From: Oscheius dolichura
Taxonomy: Eukaryota > Nematoda > Chromadorea > Rhabditida > Rhabditidae
Length of the DNA stretch: 64,000 nucleotides
Direction: 5' to 3'
Assembly (NCBI GenBank): GCA_932521035.1
Contig: OW051497.1
Coordinates: 5,890,001-5,954,000, forward strand
The notes beneath the pieces are model-generated. The model was given only the letters and a program-made list of their open reading frames with translations, ran no database searches and was not told the origin of the DNA. Both the position numbers and the translations under genes were made by a program. Shown here one piece after another: positions 47,431 to 59,263 of the stretch (the stretch's first letter is position 1; every line of letters starts with the position of its first letter).

Positions 47431-50400
47431 TGTATGGCTGCTCACACGGCCTAAAAAGAGTAAATTGAGGGCGTAATCACATGGAATAATGGTTGCTATG
47501 CGCATAAAAGCTCAGTATACTGAGGGTGGTCGCCGACCTTTTATAGCAAATCGCATTAAAAAGTGAGGGAGACCAATTGAAAGAGCAAAGTCGTGTACTC
47601 CTGTGTGAGATTCGAGTGGATTGGTTGTCAAGGGCGAACCTCCCTTTGAAGCTTGTTTACATAGAAACTGAATGGAAACCAAAAATCGAGGGAAGCCGAG
47701 TCTACAGCCCAGGGGTCCGCCCTTGTCGCCAGACCCCTTTTTCACACCAAGTATACTTCGAATTTAATTAATTTTTAACAAGAACAACTAGGAATACTTA
47801 CCTCTGTGCCAGCCCATTCTTGGAATTGCTTGGAAATATTCAGAGAACAACGATGATGACCACGACTTTTAAGGCACTAGGCGGGGGTGTAATGCGTTGG
47901 TCTTCGCTACTGAACAACAAAAGGCGTATTGCTGAAAAATCACTTTTCGGTACTTGGTATATTCGAGAAGGAATGGGAGAGAAAAAGACAGTTCTACGTC
48001 TGCTCGGTGACTGTCAAGGACACGCGAGGGAATTTATAGCTTGATAGAGATATTGCTGCACTTTCCGTGTAGGGGGCGATATAGGATAGAAGACGAGGGA
48101 GTGATTGAGCGGACTACGATGTCGAGACAACACCCGTGTTTTATCGAGGATTGTGTAACCGTAATTGTTTTCAATGATGCTATTCCTATTTCATTTCAGG
48201 AACGAAATCACGTGTGATTTTTGTTTCGAGGCCAATTGGAGTGATTTCCTAATTTACCAGAATACATTCGATCGCTCGTAAATACATTCTAAAATAGTTG
48301 TGTTCCTTTTGTGGTTATTGATGAACAGTCTGTGTTCATTCACGAAAAATGCGTCCAATTTGTGCGAGTGGACGAACTACTGATACTTTTTCACGTGTTC
48401 TCGAAACGTCTATGGGTTTGGATTGTACATTGTGCAAAACTGGTTATTAGGGGTCAGCACATGACGTAAAATTCACAAAATGTCTACGATATCTCAAAGC
48501 ACAAAAAGAAGGTGATATGATACGTCAGTTGATGGGTAGTTGCAGTAGGCGGTTCTAGTTCCGAATGATCTCTTCGGTATCTACCTCTAAATACAATTCA
48601 ATACATAAAATTGGCTGATGACCTCAGGAGCTTGCTACCTGCACCCTTTTCTAACTTCTGGAATGTTTTTGGAATTTTCTGTTTCATGGGAGAAGTAATT
48701 TATCAGAGGGGAGAGGGAGACTAATCAAAAGTCTTGTTTTTTTTTAGACACTTTTCAATAAAAAGCATTTTAAGAGTCAAGTGACTTCAGCTAAGGTCAT
48801 AATGACATAATGATATATTTAAATGTCCAGGTTGTTTGTATGTTCAGTGAATTGTGCTAAAAGAGGCGATTGCCCTTGTTTTGACTATTTTAATAATATT
48901 GTCTGCGGGGGATATGTGATTGGTTTCCTAGGAGAGTATAATAAAAACAGAAGAGGGTGTCTTTCACCTAGGATACCACATCCCGGAGAGAAGGGCCTGA
49001 TGAGAGTGAGGGGTTCATCTGGGTCAACAGCTAACATTACGAGGATAACGAGGTGTTGTAGTAGCAGGACAAGATAAGTGTCAATGTTTTAATGGCAACC
49101 GGTCAAACTGTATGAGCGGGGATAACGAGGGTGAGAACGGCGTGAAATGCAGAAAAAGTGTACCATATTGTGTTCTGCAAACTGCAGAGTCTATCAGTTC
49201 AAAAAGACAGCAACTTGCCCTTGCACTCAAAGAAGGGAAAGTCTGGAGAATTTGGCAACCTGACAGCCCATCGATTTGGATGTGTTTTCAGCTGATAAGC
49301 CGAACGTCCTCCTCCTCGTAACCTGTTGGCGCTGGCAGAATCTTCTGGCATATGGCCCTCGCAACGGAGTACAGTCACCAAGGCCCCAAACTGGTCTAAG
49401 ATTCTGCGTTCAGTGTCCGAGTGGCCAATGGACCTAAGTTTTGGCGAGCTTGAGGATATTCCGAATAAACATCTTAATGGCGCCGAAAAGAAGCTTCATA
49501 CGTCGGCAAATAAGTGCTAAATGGCGCGAAATTAATTGAAACAGACGAAGAAACTGGCTGCTTCCAACACCGAATTATCGCGACTTGCGTAATGCCAAAA
49601 ATTATTTAAATTCTTGGAACCAACAGCGCCGAAAGCCCAATGGCAGCCTGTGAAAAGAAGATCAACTTAAACCGACTTAATGGTCGGCAGGCGTAAATCT
49701 GTGACCCATGGCAGATCCTGTTTGACGAAAGGGAAACCGCAATAAAAATGAATGAACACCATTCATCACTTGATACAGATGCCGATGAAAGAGATTTCAC
49801 ACCTTATGACTGATCATCCTTATCCAATTTACGGATGCCACTGATCTTCGGTTAATGTTAAACCCCATCGGAAGAACATCGACTCTAAGTTTTCAAGGCC
49901 TCGGCTATGTAGAAGGGTCATAACAGTTATCTTAACTAATATTTATCAAAAACCCTCTCGAGAAGTGAGTAGAGCTCAGTTTCCAAACCGGAAACATACA
50001 AGGGCTCACTAGGTTGAGGAATGCTCTATGTTCATCTATACTGAACTTGGGAGAACTCCACAAAAGAAGGGAAATTCGTTTTCCCTGGCACTACAAAAGG
50101 AGAGAAATGCAGTGAGCAACTTAGTCTCGCGGTTTTCTGACAATCGGTTGGCAGCCAAGACGACAGTTGCTCCTTTGGAAGTTATCACATTTTTTGGTTC
50201 TTTCTGTTTATCCTACTGTCATCCTTTTCCCACCTGAGCGATCCACACTACCTTTTCTTCTTTTTAGGCTTCGCGACGCGGCATAACAGTTCTTCTTCCT
50301 TGAGTATTGTTTGTTTGTCGCGAAATGCAGACTGTTCTCGTAACTGGAACTAACAGCTGTTTTGTGTTTTGATTTTTCCCCTAAAATTTCAGGGCTTCCC

Positions 50401-50841
50401 CTACGGCAAAAACAGACATTCAGCATGGCATCTGAACAGCAGCCCTGTATCGATGGTCAGTGTTCTGTTTAAACAACATCTTCGTCGTCAACTGTTGATT
50501 CGCATCTTTAGGTCGAAGGGTGCTCTTTATTTACTGCAACGATTGTTCAAAACACGTGGTGATAAGCAAACCAGTCGTCATAGCACGTTCCCAGAAATCC
50601 TCCGCGTTTTTGCCCGAAATACGTGACTTTTACGACTTCCTTCCCCTGCGCTACATTTGTGCTGTAAGACGCTTTATGCAGAGTAAGGATCAGCCGTCCA
50701 ATCTACGTACAATCTCTTTTTCCTCATTTCTCTAAGAATTTCTCTTCTTGACTTTTAGCCAAGCATAATGTCAAAGCAAAACTGCGCTTATTCGCTTCCA
50801 GGTATCGCTTTAAAACAGCCAATAACAATATTATTTAAAAA
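47431..50841. other. 3.4 kb intergenic region
   Basis: Between carboxylesterase (-) and ETHE1 (+), so both promoters are in here. No open frame forms a domain or an exon chain. AT-rich with scattered homopolymers; no repeat or mobile element was recognised. Confidence 0.45.
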
Positions 50842-51833
50842 ATGGGCCCTCCTTCAAAGATCATATTCCGCCAGGTCTGTTTATTGTTGTTTCAAAGATT
50901 TCTAAAAATCGATTTTTATTGAACATACTTTTCAGCTCTTTGAGAGAACGTCATGCACGTATAGTTATATTATTGGTTGTGGACTGACCCGTAAGGCCGT
51001 AATTATTGATCCGGTCAAGGAAACAGCTGACCGAGATGCCAAGGTAGGCAGATGACACCGGCTCTCTATTGTTTACAGCTAATAAAAGAGCTGGAACTGA
51101 TCCCGGTATTGGCGTTGAACACGCACGTCCATGCTGACCATATCACGGGCACAGCCAAACTAAAGAAGCATTTTCCCGAGTTGAAATCAGCCCTTTCAAA
51201 GACCTCTGGCGGTGTCGCTGACGTCTTATTGGAGCCGGGGCAAAAAGTGACAATTGGTGAGCAGGAATTGGAAGTGAGAGCAACCCCGGGCCACACAAAC
51301 GGTAAGCACGCACCGTTATTGTTTATTTTGTCCGTCAGGATGTGTCACCTACGTCGATCACAAAAATGAAAGGGCTTTTACCGGCGATGCGCTTTTGATC
51401 CGAGCATGCGGAAGAACCGATTTCCAACAAGGAAACTCTCGATGGCTCTACCGTTCAGTTTGGAAAGAGATACTCTCGCTCCCCGACGAGTATACCCTCT
51501 ACGTTGGCCATAACTATGAGGGAATCCTCTCAACCTCAGTAACGGTTATACGCTTCCACTTACAGCTAATATTAAGGTGTGGGAAGAGAAGAAATACAAT
51601 CCCCGCTTGAGTAAGTCAGAAGAAGAATTTGTCAAAATTATGGAGAACCTCCACCTCCCCTATCCTAAACAACTCGGCAAGTCTCCTTCTGCTCGGTTTC
51701 TGAGATCTGTTTAGACAAGGCGCTACCAGCTAATTTGGTTGACGGTGAGGCTGACACAACTTCACATCCGAAGAAATCGAAAATTGGTGAAGTGAAGAGA
51801 GGACCAGGCGAGAAGAAAGTAAGGGTACATTAA
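50842..51833 (+). CDS. ETHE1: ETHE1 persulfide dioxygenase
   Basis: Mitochondrial non-haem iron enzyme that oxidises glutathione persulfide to sulfite in sulfide detoxification. Metallo-beta-lactamase fold with HVHADH (metal site), a GHTNG histidine, [20 protein letters not shown] and YVGHNYEG (most relatives have AHDY). Six exons: 50842-50874, 50936-51043, 51079-51301, 51339-51538, 51577-51676 and 51715-51833. The 51539-51576 intron ends in AAG, not CAG; this acceptor gives [14 protein letters not shown], the right length against ETHE1. The 51677-51714 intron has a GC donor (gcaagt), joining YPKQL to DKALPANLV. The N terminus is short ([11 protein letters not shown]), so a mitochondrial presequence is not obvious. 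The extension [19 protein letters not shown] is lysine-rich and unusual. Confidence 0.92.
51677..51714 (+). other. ETHE1: GC-AG intron in the ETHE1 gene
   Basis: Donor gcaagt, otherwise a perfect consensus, acceptor tttag. Splicing in phase 1 gives [12 protein letters not shown] as in ETHE1; a GT two bases on would put the frame wrong. Confidence 0.7.
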
Positions 51834-51881
51834 TAACAACGATCACATATTATATGTAACGACGCATTTATTGTAATGAAG

Positions 51882-53268
51882 TTAATCCCCATCACGTATT
51901 ATTTCTTCATAAGTCCGGGTCTCCTTCTTACTGGGGAAGAAATCACCGCGAACGCCAAACAACAAAAGTTGAATACTAGCGGTTATTATGATCAAAGCCA
52001 GAAGACGTTTCTTCCAGTTATTTTGCCAATTGGGATGGAAACAACTGCCTTTGGCGAGCGTTGACAAAGATGTTGCACTTGCGATATTCCAACAAAGCAA
52101 GACGACAGTACAAATAAATCGGGAATATAGGAATATAGCTGAAAACTATGTCATTTTGTTAATCGCTGTGTTTACCAATTAGCGGCCAGTCATAATCCGT
52201 TTTGTATTTGTCTAAGTATCTCATGTAACAGAAATAAGCCGGTAAGAGGGCAAACCGTTGAAAAAGGGGTTTGCTAAAGACGTAAAGAACCATATCCATA
52301 AGGGAAACAGCTGTAATCTTATTGTACTATTCGCCTTTTGCTTACCTATGGACGGTGCCAAAAAGGTCCCTAGTATGATGGACATATGCCTGGTGACTAT
52401 CGCCCCGATACTAAACTGGTGGTAGTAATAAGTGGTGTCACTGAAACAGAAGATAAGGCGATGTCTGATGACCCATTCACTATGTTATAACCTTCCTCTT
52501 GGTGGCTTCTGTATAAAAATAATCCACTTTGAACTTTCTATGGCGGAGCTCTTCGAGCCATCCGCGTGGGAGATCTGCACGTTTAGTATAAGCGAGCAAA
52601 GGACCCTTACTCTCATAGTTAACCGTCGAGTTCCTCACTTGGGGTCTAATATTAAGTCCACACATGTATTTCTCAAATGGAAAGTTATTTGTCCACTGAC
52701 CACAATGTAGTTCAAACATAACCGTATTAAAGTAGATCATCTGACCATCTGGCCGGATAAGCAACCCCTCACTCTTGGTCTTGTGCTTCCTGAGTCATCG
52801 TGATACTCAGAAAATATGGACACCTACGCCCCGTTCATCATATTAATGGCGTAAACCATCGAAGGCAGCCAGGTAGCTAATAAAATGTCGTTCCATGACG
52901 CCTCCATTTTACTCCTATCGAAACCTATCCCCCTCTCGGATAATCCAACCTTTCTCTTGTCGAACCACAACTGAAATAACTTCTTCTCTGTTCGGAGAGA
53001 GTTTACCAGTTTCATAGCTCCCTCTACATAGAGTATACGATTGTCAAAATTCTGCAATAGAATATACGACTGTGGGAAACAACTATGTATAAACCATATC
53101 TGCAGACGTCACGTGAAAGTCAATCTGTACATTGACTGGATCGGCGGGCATAGAGCGATGATCAGGATTCATGTAATGATTTAGGGGGTATTCAGGATGC
53201 TCATCAATATTCAAACAGTTTGTGAAGAGGCACATAGAGATGAACGTGTAGTTGTTCCATCGTTCCAT
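51882..53268 (-). CDS. divergent Cys-loop ligand-gated ion channel subunit
   Basis: The extracellular part has the superfamily pattern: NFDNRILYVEGAMKL, LWFDKRKVGL, WNDILLATWLPSMVYAINMM, GLLIRPDGQMIYF and the Cys-loop with exactly 13 residues between cysteines (C-GQWTNNFPFEKYM-C, including the FPF). The membrane half is unusual: TM1 (SIILGTFLAPSIAVSLMDMV), then no canonical pore helix (no PAxxGLGxT-like sequence), TM3 (IAIFLYSRFICTVVLLCW) and TM4 (LLALIIITASIQLLLFGV), ending EEIIRDGD. This recalls C. elegans CUP-4-like proteins, which are receptor-related but act in endocytosis; that link is a suggestion from memory. Eight or so exons. The 36-nt intron 52971-53006 is stop-free and in frame. 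The start at 53268 (MERWNNYTFISMC) is uncertain; a signal peptide exon may be missing. Confidence 0.78.
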
Positions 53269-53369
53269 AGCAGCGAATGAAACGTGAGACGGTTTCCATT
53301 TTATAAACAGGCAGAGGCAACATCTACCTAGCTTTATTACGCATACTGAGGCAGATATCAATAGCTAAC

Positions 53370-53472
53370 AAGGGAACTTTTTCAATAAGCGATGCGATCT
53401 GGCTAAACGAAGTACACCATTCGATAGAGTATCAAAAGTTATGCAGGAATCCGGTGTCAGGAAGTGCTCCCG
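53370..53472 (+). repeat. left arm of an inverted fragment pair
   Basis: About 100 bp nearly matching the reverse complement of 53722-53823 (roughly a dozen mismatches by eye). In the plus frame it reads RCDLAKRSTPFDRVSKVM then QESGVRKCS. The substitutions keep an open frame in both arms, so it probably derives from a coding sequence, perhaps a helix-turn-helix domain of a DNA transposase. Confidence 0.75.
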
Positions 53473-53721
53473 GCGACATGTGACATTGAGGTAAACCGTA
53501 CACAGAATTTTTTAGTCAAATATGACTTTGCTAATCAGATGGCTTTCCAGTGGCAGAATGGCTCAACAGGCAAAGGGGTTGTCTGCCGCTCTGCAGACGA
53601 AAGTTCGATCTCGCTATCCTATTTTGCCATTTTCCAGACTGACTTTACTTTGAGCGGTCGCTTTCATTTTGCAAAAAAATTTCAGTCTTTTCCTATATAT
53701 GTTCCCGCGTAACGCGATGCA

Positions 53722-53823
53722 GGGAGCACTTCCTGACAACGGATTCTTGTATAATTTTTAATTCTCTAGCGAATGGTGTACTTCGTTTAGCCAGATCGCA
53801 TCGCTTTTTGAAAAAGTTTCCTT
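53722..53823 (-). repeat. right arm of an inverted fragment pair
   Basis: On the minus strand reads RCDLAKRSTPFARELKII then QESVVRKCS, matching the left arm. About 250 bp separate the arms. No target-site duplication or complete transposase is visible, so it is a remnant or a foldback structure. Confidence 0.75.
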
Positions 53824-55639
53824 GTAAGGTGTAACCATTTTGACAACCTCCTCTCCATCCCGCTCCATTTTCCCCCTCCGGTTTTCGTAAGGTGACCTTC
53901 TTTGTCCGCAAACAAGTGCACAATGAGCTTTGCACTCTTCCGTACTGGATGAGATCACCCGCTCTCCTCCGAGTGCAGCTGCCCTCTACCAGGAGTATAA
54001 TAAATTTAGTGATTCTTCTTTTACTCAACATGAGCGCTGTACCCTACAGAGTTCGAAGATTTCCTGTTCGCGCCAGTCACCTGATTCACGCACTGCATTT
54101 CGACAAGAGAGTATGCCAATGGACGGAGAGAAAAGGGACTTCTCTCGAAAAGCAGCGCTGTTACACACGAGGCGCAGGAGAGGTCTGGTCGAGATAGCGC
54201 GTCACCGAAGGAGAGGACCAGACTTCGTCAGCTGAGTCCGGCCCGACTCGTGGTCGATATGGGAAAAATTATTCTATTATTTTTCTTTTTGGTTAGCCAA
54301 ATCTAGCAGTTGTAGCCACATGTGATGGGGGAAAGCAACATCTCGGGAAACACACGTGGCGGGGATAACAAAAAGGGAATATTGCGGCTTTATTCGTCCA
54401 ATAACTAATCGTTTTTAGAGTTGTATCGTACAATCCGGAAGATAAACAATTCACAGCTGCCATATTTCTTTTATTTGCGGCGGATCCCCCCTACTGGGTG
54501 TTAGCCGAGCGATTTCTGTGGGTCGCTATTGTTAGTCGGGCAGTGTTCGATAGTGGCGGCTAGGTTGCCCCTCTTCCCGCGCCCAGTGTCTCTCAGATGT
54601 TCCCCAAAAGGGCGTTTTCTCTCGTTTGTCAAAAACCAATCATTTCCAGAGTGGGGTAAGAAATAAATCTAGTGCTAAATTTTCTACTTATCCTCTTCCT
54701 AATCGCATTAGAAGTTGTTTAATTGATTTCTGACCTCGAGTCTCATACCTATCAGTCGCGTCAATTTTTTGGCTTTAGACCAAACAAAAACCAGGGCGCT
54801 TTTGATTTTTCTCAGTGTAAAAGTTGTTGCTTCAGCACATCGTGCGTCATACTGTTGATGCTTCTGCCGCACGACCCTCGCCATCTCTTCCAAATCTGTC
54901 ACATGTAATAGCGTGCTAGAAGATTTGTCGCGGTGTGCATCAACACTCGACCAAATTGTCCTTGATCCACCCCAGCTGTAGTATATTAGTAATTCGGCCG
55001 TCAGCGAACTTTGTTTACTCGGTGCTGTGGGAGGAAAACAGCCAGCCGATATGGGACCGGTTGTGTTGCCGGGCCACCAACTAAAGCTTGCGAAAGTGAA
55101 AAAGTTGAGGTCAACAGATATTTCTTTTTTCTTTTGTCTTTGCTCAAACGGGAGTGTGCAGCCCTCATTAAGAGGTCATATTTCGATGCGTCAGTGAGCG
55201 AGGCCATTCCCACGCGTACCCTTTATTTCCCGGGTCTTTTGCTTCTTTTGAACATATGACCGCGTCCATGTTGTTTCCTTAATTCAGAAAGTGTCCCCCC
55301 AGCTGGTCTGTGCACGACGTCTTTTTTTCTTTGATTGAGAATCGTTCTCGCCCCCTTTCTGCCTCGATTGATAACAAATTTCAGACCTATTGTAGTCAAC
55401 GTCATCGGCTACTTGGTTCTCAACTGTTTCCTATTTTGTCCTCCCTCTTTCTCAATATCGTTCAGCAGCTATCGGGGCAGCCGCTTCTTTTACCTCTGCT
55501 GCTGTGAAGACTTTACGGGTACTGTCTCCAACTTACTTACTCAGGGTCACTTTGATCACTGCCTTAGGAAATTGTATTTGTACAGGCAAGTTACTATCCG
55601 GCCCATTTCTCAACCATTATCGATTCAGCCGAAACGAAC

Positions 55640-56868
55640 ATGTCCCTATCTAATGGTTATGGCCACGGTGGAAGAATTCGTAGCGCTTCACACGCTGGAT
55701 CATGGTATGCTGGGAATCGTAACCAGCTGGACAGCCAATTGACACGATGGCTTGATGCAGCTGGAGAGCGAGAAGGCGTCGCTCGAGCTATTATAGCCCC
55801 GTAAGACAGTCACTGGGAACAAATCCATTCCAATTTTCAGGCATGCTGGTTACTCATATTGTGGAGAAACCGCTGCCCATGCTTTTAAACAGATTGTGCC
55901 CGACAATATGTAAGCGGCCGGCTATAAAATAGCACAATGTGTTGTTTATAGTGAACGTGTATTTATCCTTGGACCATCTCATGTCGTGTCATTAACAGGC
56001 TGTGCTTTAACCACTTGTACCAAGTATCGCACGCCGCTAGGAGATCTGGACATCGACCTGGAAGGTAGCTTTTCTCGTATTAGTTTATGTTCGTCCCCAT
56101 TTTTAGTTAATGCTCATTTGGCCAAGACGGAATACTTCGACACAATGGACCGGCAAGATGAAGAATCCGAACATAGCATTGAAATGCAACTGCCATTCCT
56201 CGCAAAGATTTTTGAAGGGTTAGTCGTTGCCCAACTCATTCATCAACTCGTTATTTATTTCAGCCGGAATATAACGATTGTTCCGGTGCTTGTCGGCTCC
56301 CTGTCCGGAAACAGACAACAACTTTATGGCAAGGTTTTTGCTCGGTACATTGAGGACTCGAAGAACCTTTTTGTAATCTCCTCTGACTTTTGTCATTGGG
56401 GAGGACGGTTCCACTACACGCCCTACAACACCAGCAGCCGTGAGCCAATCTATGAGCAGATTACAAAGCTCGATCGAGAGGTGTGTCTCTTTTTTTATTT
56501 GAAGAAGTCAGCAGTCGATATCTGCACATGCTTTATGGCTCAGGTGTAATCCGGGCTGTTTACATATGTGACTTCAGGGAATGAATGCCATTGAAACTCT
56601 GAGACCCGGAGAATTCCACGATTATTTAAAGAAGACGGAGAACACGATTTGTGGAAGGAATCCCATCCTCCTTATGTTGCAGGTGCCCCGCCGCCCACTA
56701 AGCATGAAAGATGAATGTTTTCAGGCAGCCGAAATGTTCCGAACGATGAATAACCACACCCATGAATTCCGCTTTTTGAAGTATTCGCAGTCCAACAAGG
56801 CCCGCTCAATTCATGATTCATCGGTCTCCTACGCCGCTGGGGCTCTCTACATCTACCCCAACAACTAA
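55640..56868 (+). CDS. memo-1: MEMO1 family protein
   Basis: MEMO proteins are related to extradiol dioxygenases, bind copper and work in redox and ErbB/RhoA signalling. Seven exons: 55640-55800, 55841-55909, 55952-56064, 56107-56218, 56264-56480, 56578-56682 and 56725-56868. Signature residues: ASHAGSWYAG, APHAGYSYCGETAAHAFK, LGPSHVVSL, the acidic run DEESEHSIEMQLPFL, PVLVGSLSG, SSDFCHWGGRF, NTICGRNP and HDSSVSYAAGALY. The histidine and cysteine positions (two HAG motifs, SHV, CGR) match the vestigial metal site. About 290 residues, the usual length. The start ATG at 55640 follows a GATTCAG acceptor by about 11 bases. Confidence 0.96.
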
Positions 56869-57102
56869 TCCTTCCCTGATTGCCATCTGTCTTCATTCTT
56901 TCCTTTCTAAAAGGCTCCTTCTCTAACGGTGTCACTAGGACTGTCCCCCTCGTCTATGTTATACAATGAAGCAAGTCCTACCTCCTTATGTTATTGAAAT
57001 ATTGATTCTCGCGAATTGTCAGAGCTGAGAGCATGGTTATCCGCGAATCTTTCTTATTGTGTGATATGCTTTTCAAAATGAACAATCTCAATGTAAATAT
57101 CT

Positions 57103-58564
57103 TTATATCGGTCCGTAAACAATGTAGGTTGGCTTGCCGGCCTCGGTCCCGTTTCCTTCAAGCAACTCTTCGGCGTCACCGGAGAAGAACGAATTAGCAT
57201 CGATGATGTTTACCTGCAACCAAGAGCTGAAAATAGAATTATCGTCTTACTTCACTCTCCTTTGTGGGGGTGGCGTATGCAAGAATAAACTTGCCGTCTA
57301 TCTCAATCTTACAATTCAAATCACCGGCAAAATTGACTTTAGCCACGAAGTCTTTGTGAGCTACTATGCTTTCAAAAGTAGTCCCAAACATATTTTCGGC
57401 CGCCTATAAATATCTGTGTCAGCTGGGAGCAGGCTCACTTCTTGCACTGCCGTAGCCATCTTCTGTGCATTACACAGGGATATGCCTTCTGCCCTCACAT
57501 CGTTGAAGGCGTCCTCCATTGTTTGCTCCAATGTGGTATTGCAACAGAGGAAACCTGAGGGATTGGTGTAGCACTTAGGTCCAGGAGGAGGTGGAGGAGG
57601 AGGAGGAACGACGATTGGCACAGGAACTATAAAGGGATTTGACTGTCCTTTCGCTGCACCAGCATTGAGGAAGAAGGACAGCGGCGAGAATCCGCTTTTC
57701 TGAGAAAACATGAGATTAATGTGAGCCTGGCTCAACTACCCCTCCGAAAATACTTTGGTAGAATTGACCACCACCAAGAGAAGCTAACACATTTCCAAAG
57801 TTTTGGTCCTTTTCTGCCTGAGTTATAGGGCCTCTATGTGAGTGCAGATCTTGGATGACTTTGTTTTTGCTGAAAGGTGATTATTCTGTCAACTGTGCTT
57901 AACTGACTTCTTCGGGTCAGTTGTTGTTATCTTCCCAGACTTCTTCTTTTCATGTGTTCCTTCTCCTTTGACCTCTTCCAACGTCTTCTCCCCCTTCGAT
58001 TCATCCGTCGTTTCTTCTCCTTTTTCTACCTCTACTCGTGTTCCTTCCCCTTCCTCGGGTAACAAAGACCCGCCACCTTCAGGTACCTCCAAATCAGTCT
58101 TCTTTAGGATTATTTGTTTATACTGAACGTCAACATAAGTTTTTAAAAGAAGTTTGCTCACTTGATCAAGAGCTGATACCTTCTGGGAGTATTCATACGG
58201 TAAACGTGATTGGGTTGCAGAAACAAGTACTTCTGGAGGGGGTGAGGCATAATAAGTACTCCCAGGGACTTCTGCAATACATAAAGAGGTTCTTGATATT
58301 TCAGACAGAAAGCATACCTGCTAGTTGATTTCCCAGGTGAAGACGAGGAGGGGATGACGGAGGAACTCTCTAATATGAGCAACTGGCCAAAGTTCTTACA
58401 AATCCTACCTGTCGACCATTAGCATCGCTTTGTGAAGCATGGTAGCGTGCGTTGTTGTAGTTGGTCAATTCGGGGAAAGTAAGACCCGAGGGTAAACGAA
58501 CATATTTGGTGCCTTGGCCGATACATATAGGCATCCCCAACAAAAATATGAGAAGGCAAAGCAT
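57103..58564 (-). CDS. secreted ground-like (grl) domain protein
   Basis: Ground-like domains occur in nematode hedgehog-related proteins secreted by epidermis. Signal peptide (MLCLLIFLLGMPICIGQG), a long low-complexity middle with an E/K-rich stretch (LLPEEGEGTRVEVEKGEE), a GGGQFYQSIFGG segment, a polyproline run (PPPPPPPPGPKCY), and the C-terminal ground-like domain with GFLCCNTTLEQTMEDAF, SLCNAQKMATAVQ, AAENMFGTTFESIVAH, VNFAGDLNCKIEIDGKFIL and AYATP. It ends KPTYIVYGPI. Eight exons chain in phase with 36-50 nt introns. A further ATG 17 codons upstream in frame is possible, but the signal peptide favours 58564. It is likely a cuticle or apical-matrix component. Confidence 0.9.
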
Positions 58565-58868
58565 CGTGTCGGAAAGTCGGTTAAAATGACGGGGCCGGGT
58601 GGGAGTAATACTCAAAGTGTTCCGGTAATTCGTGGTTGGAGTCGCCTTTATCCATTAGTAGCAACCAGTTGAGAGCTTTACCAACACATTTTAAAACTTC
58701 ATTCTCCTTCCTAAGGTGACATAGTTAGTGATTACTTCGAGAGAACCAGATATGTTCTCCAGGTGTACGCGTGTTGTTTGCTGTATTTCCGGTACCATCT
58801 TCACAGTCAAATATTTGCTGACCTCTGAACCCAATATTTAAGCGTGAACAAGTGTTACTAGTAGAAAC
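58565..58868. promoter_or_regulatory. divergent promoter region (ground-like gene / small secreted peptide)
   Basis: 304 bp between divergent starts of two genes for secreted proteins, so co-regulation is possible. TTTAAGC-like and A/T-rich elements are present but no clear TATA box. Confidence 0.4.
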
Positions 58869-59130
58869 ATGAATTTCGCCTCCGTCTTCCTCCTCGCTTT
58901 GGCCCTTTTGTGTTCCCTCATAACTGCAGCTCCTCCTAGTCCCACGGACCGATACGAATGGTGTATGTACTGGAAGATGAGAGGAATCATGAAGCCGGAA
59001 TGTAAGAACTACGACATTACCAGAGGACAAAACAATGGAAGTAAGCTCTACTGTTCTATCAATTCTATGCCGATTTCTAGTCCTTCCACCTTCTTTGAGT
59101 CGAGGCACTCTGAGTAGACCTAGATGGTGA
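58869..59130 (+). CDS. small secreted peptide, 72 residues
   Basis: Not recognised by name. Signal peptide (MNFASVFLLALALLCSLITA) with likely cleavage near AA-PPSP, then a short mature chain with two cysteines (EWCMYWKMRGIMKPECKNYD), then RGQNNG. A 40-nt intron at 59041-59080 (gtaagc ... tttctag) would join NNG to ILPPSLSRGTLSRPRW, ending at 59128-59130. If unspliced the frame stops at 59117 with a different tail (SKLYCSINS onward). AATAAA at 59180 lies 50 bases after the stop. A compact mature part of about 50 residues suggests an epidermal or defence peptide, without proof. It stands in its own small gene between two minus-strand genes. Confidence 0.68.
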
Positions 59131-59179
59131 GGAAGTACTCTCTCTCCGGCAATGATATATATTTTTGTACATATCGACA

Positions 59180-59185
59180 AATAAA
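59180..59185 (+). terminator. polyadenylation signal for the small secreted peptide gene
   Basis: AATAAA 50 bases downstream of the spliced-form stop codon. Confidence 0.6.
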
Positions 59186-59263
59186 CTCTTTATGCTGATA
59201 GAATATCAACAAAATATATCATGTATCACAGGTTGTACCCAATTGATTTGACTAGGGATATCA

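Larger units (their letters stand above)
53269..55639. other. intergenic with inverted fragment pair
   Basis: 2.4 kb between the Cys-loop gene (-) and MEMO1 (+). Contains the inverted ~100 bp pair listed separately; the rest (53830-55600) shows no domain. A GATTCAG acceptor (about 55628) lies just before the MEMO1 ATG. Confidence 0.5.
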
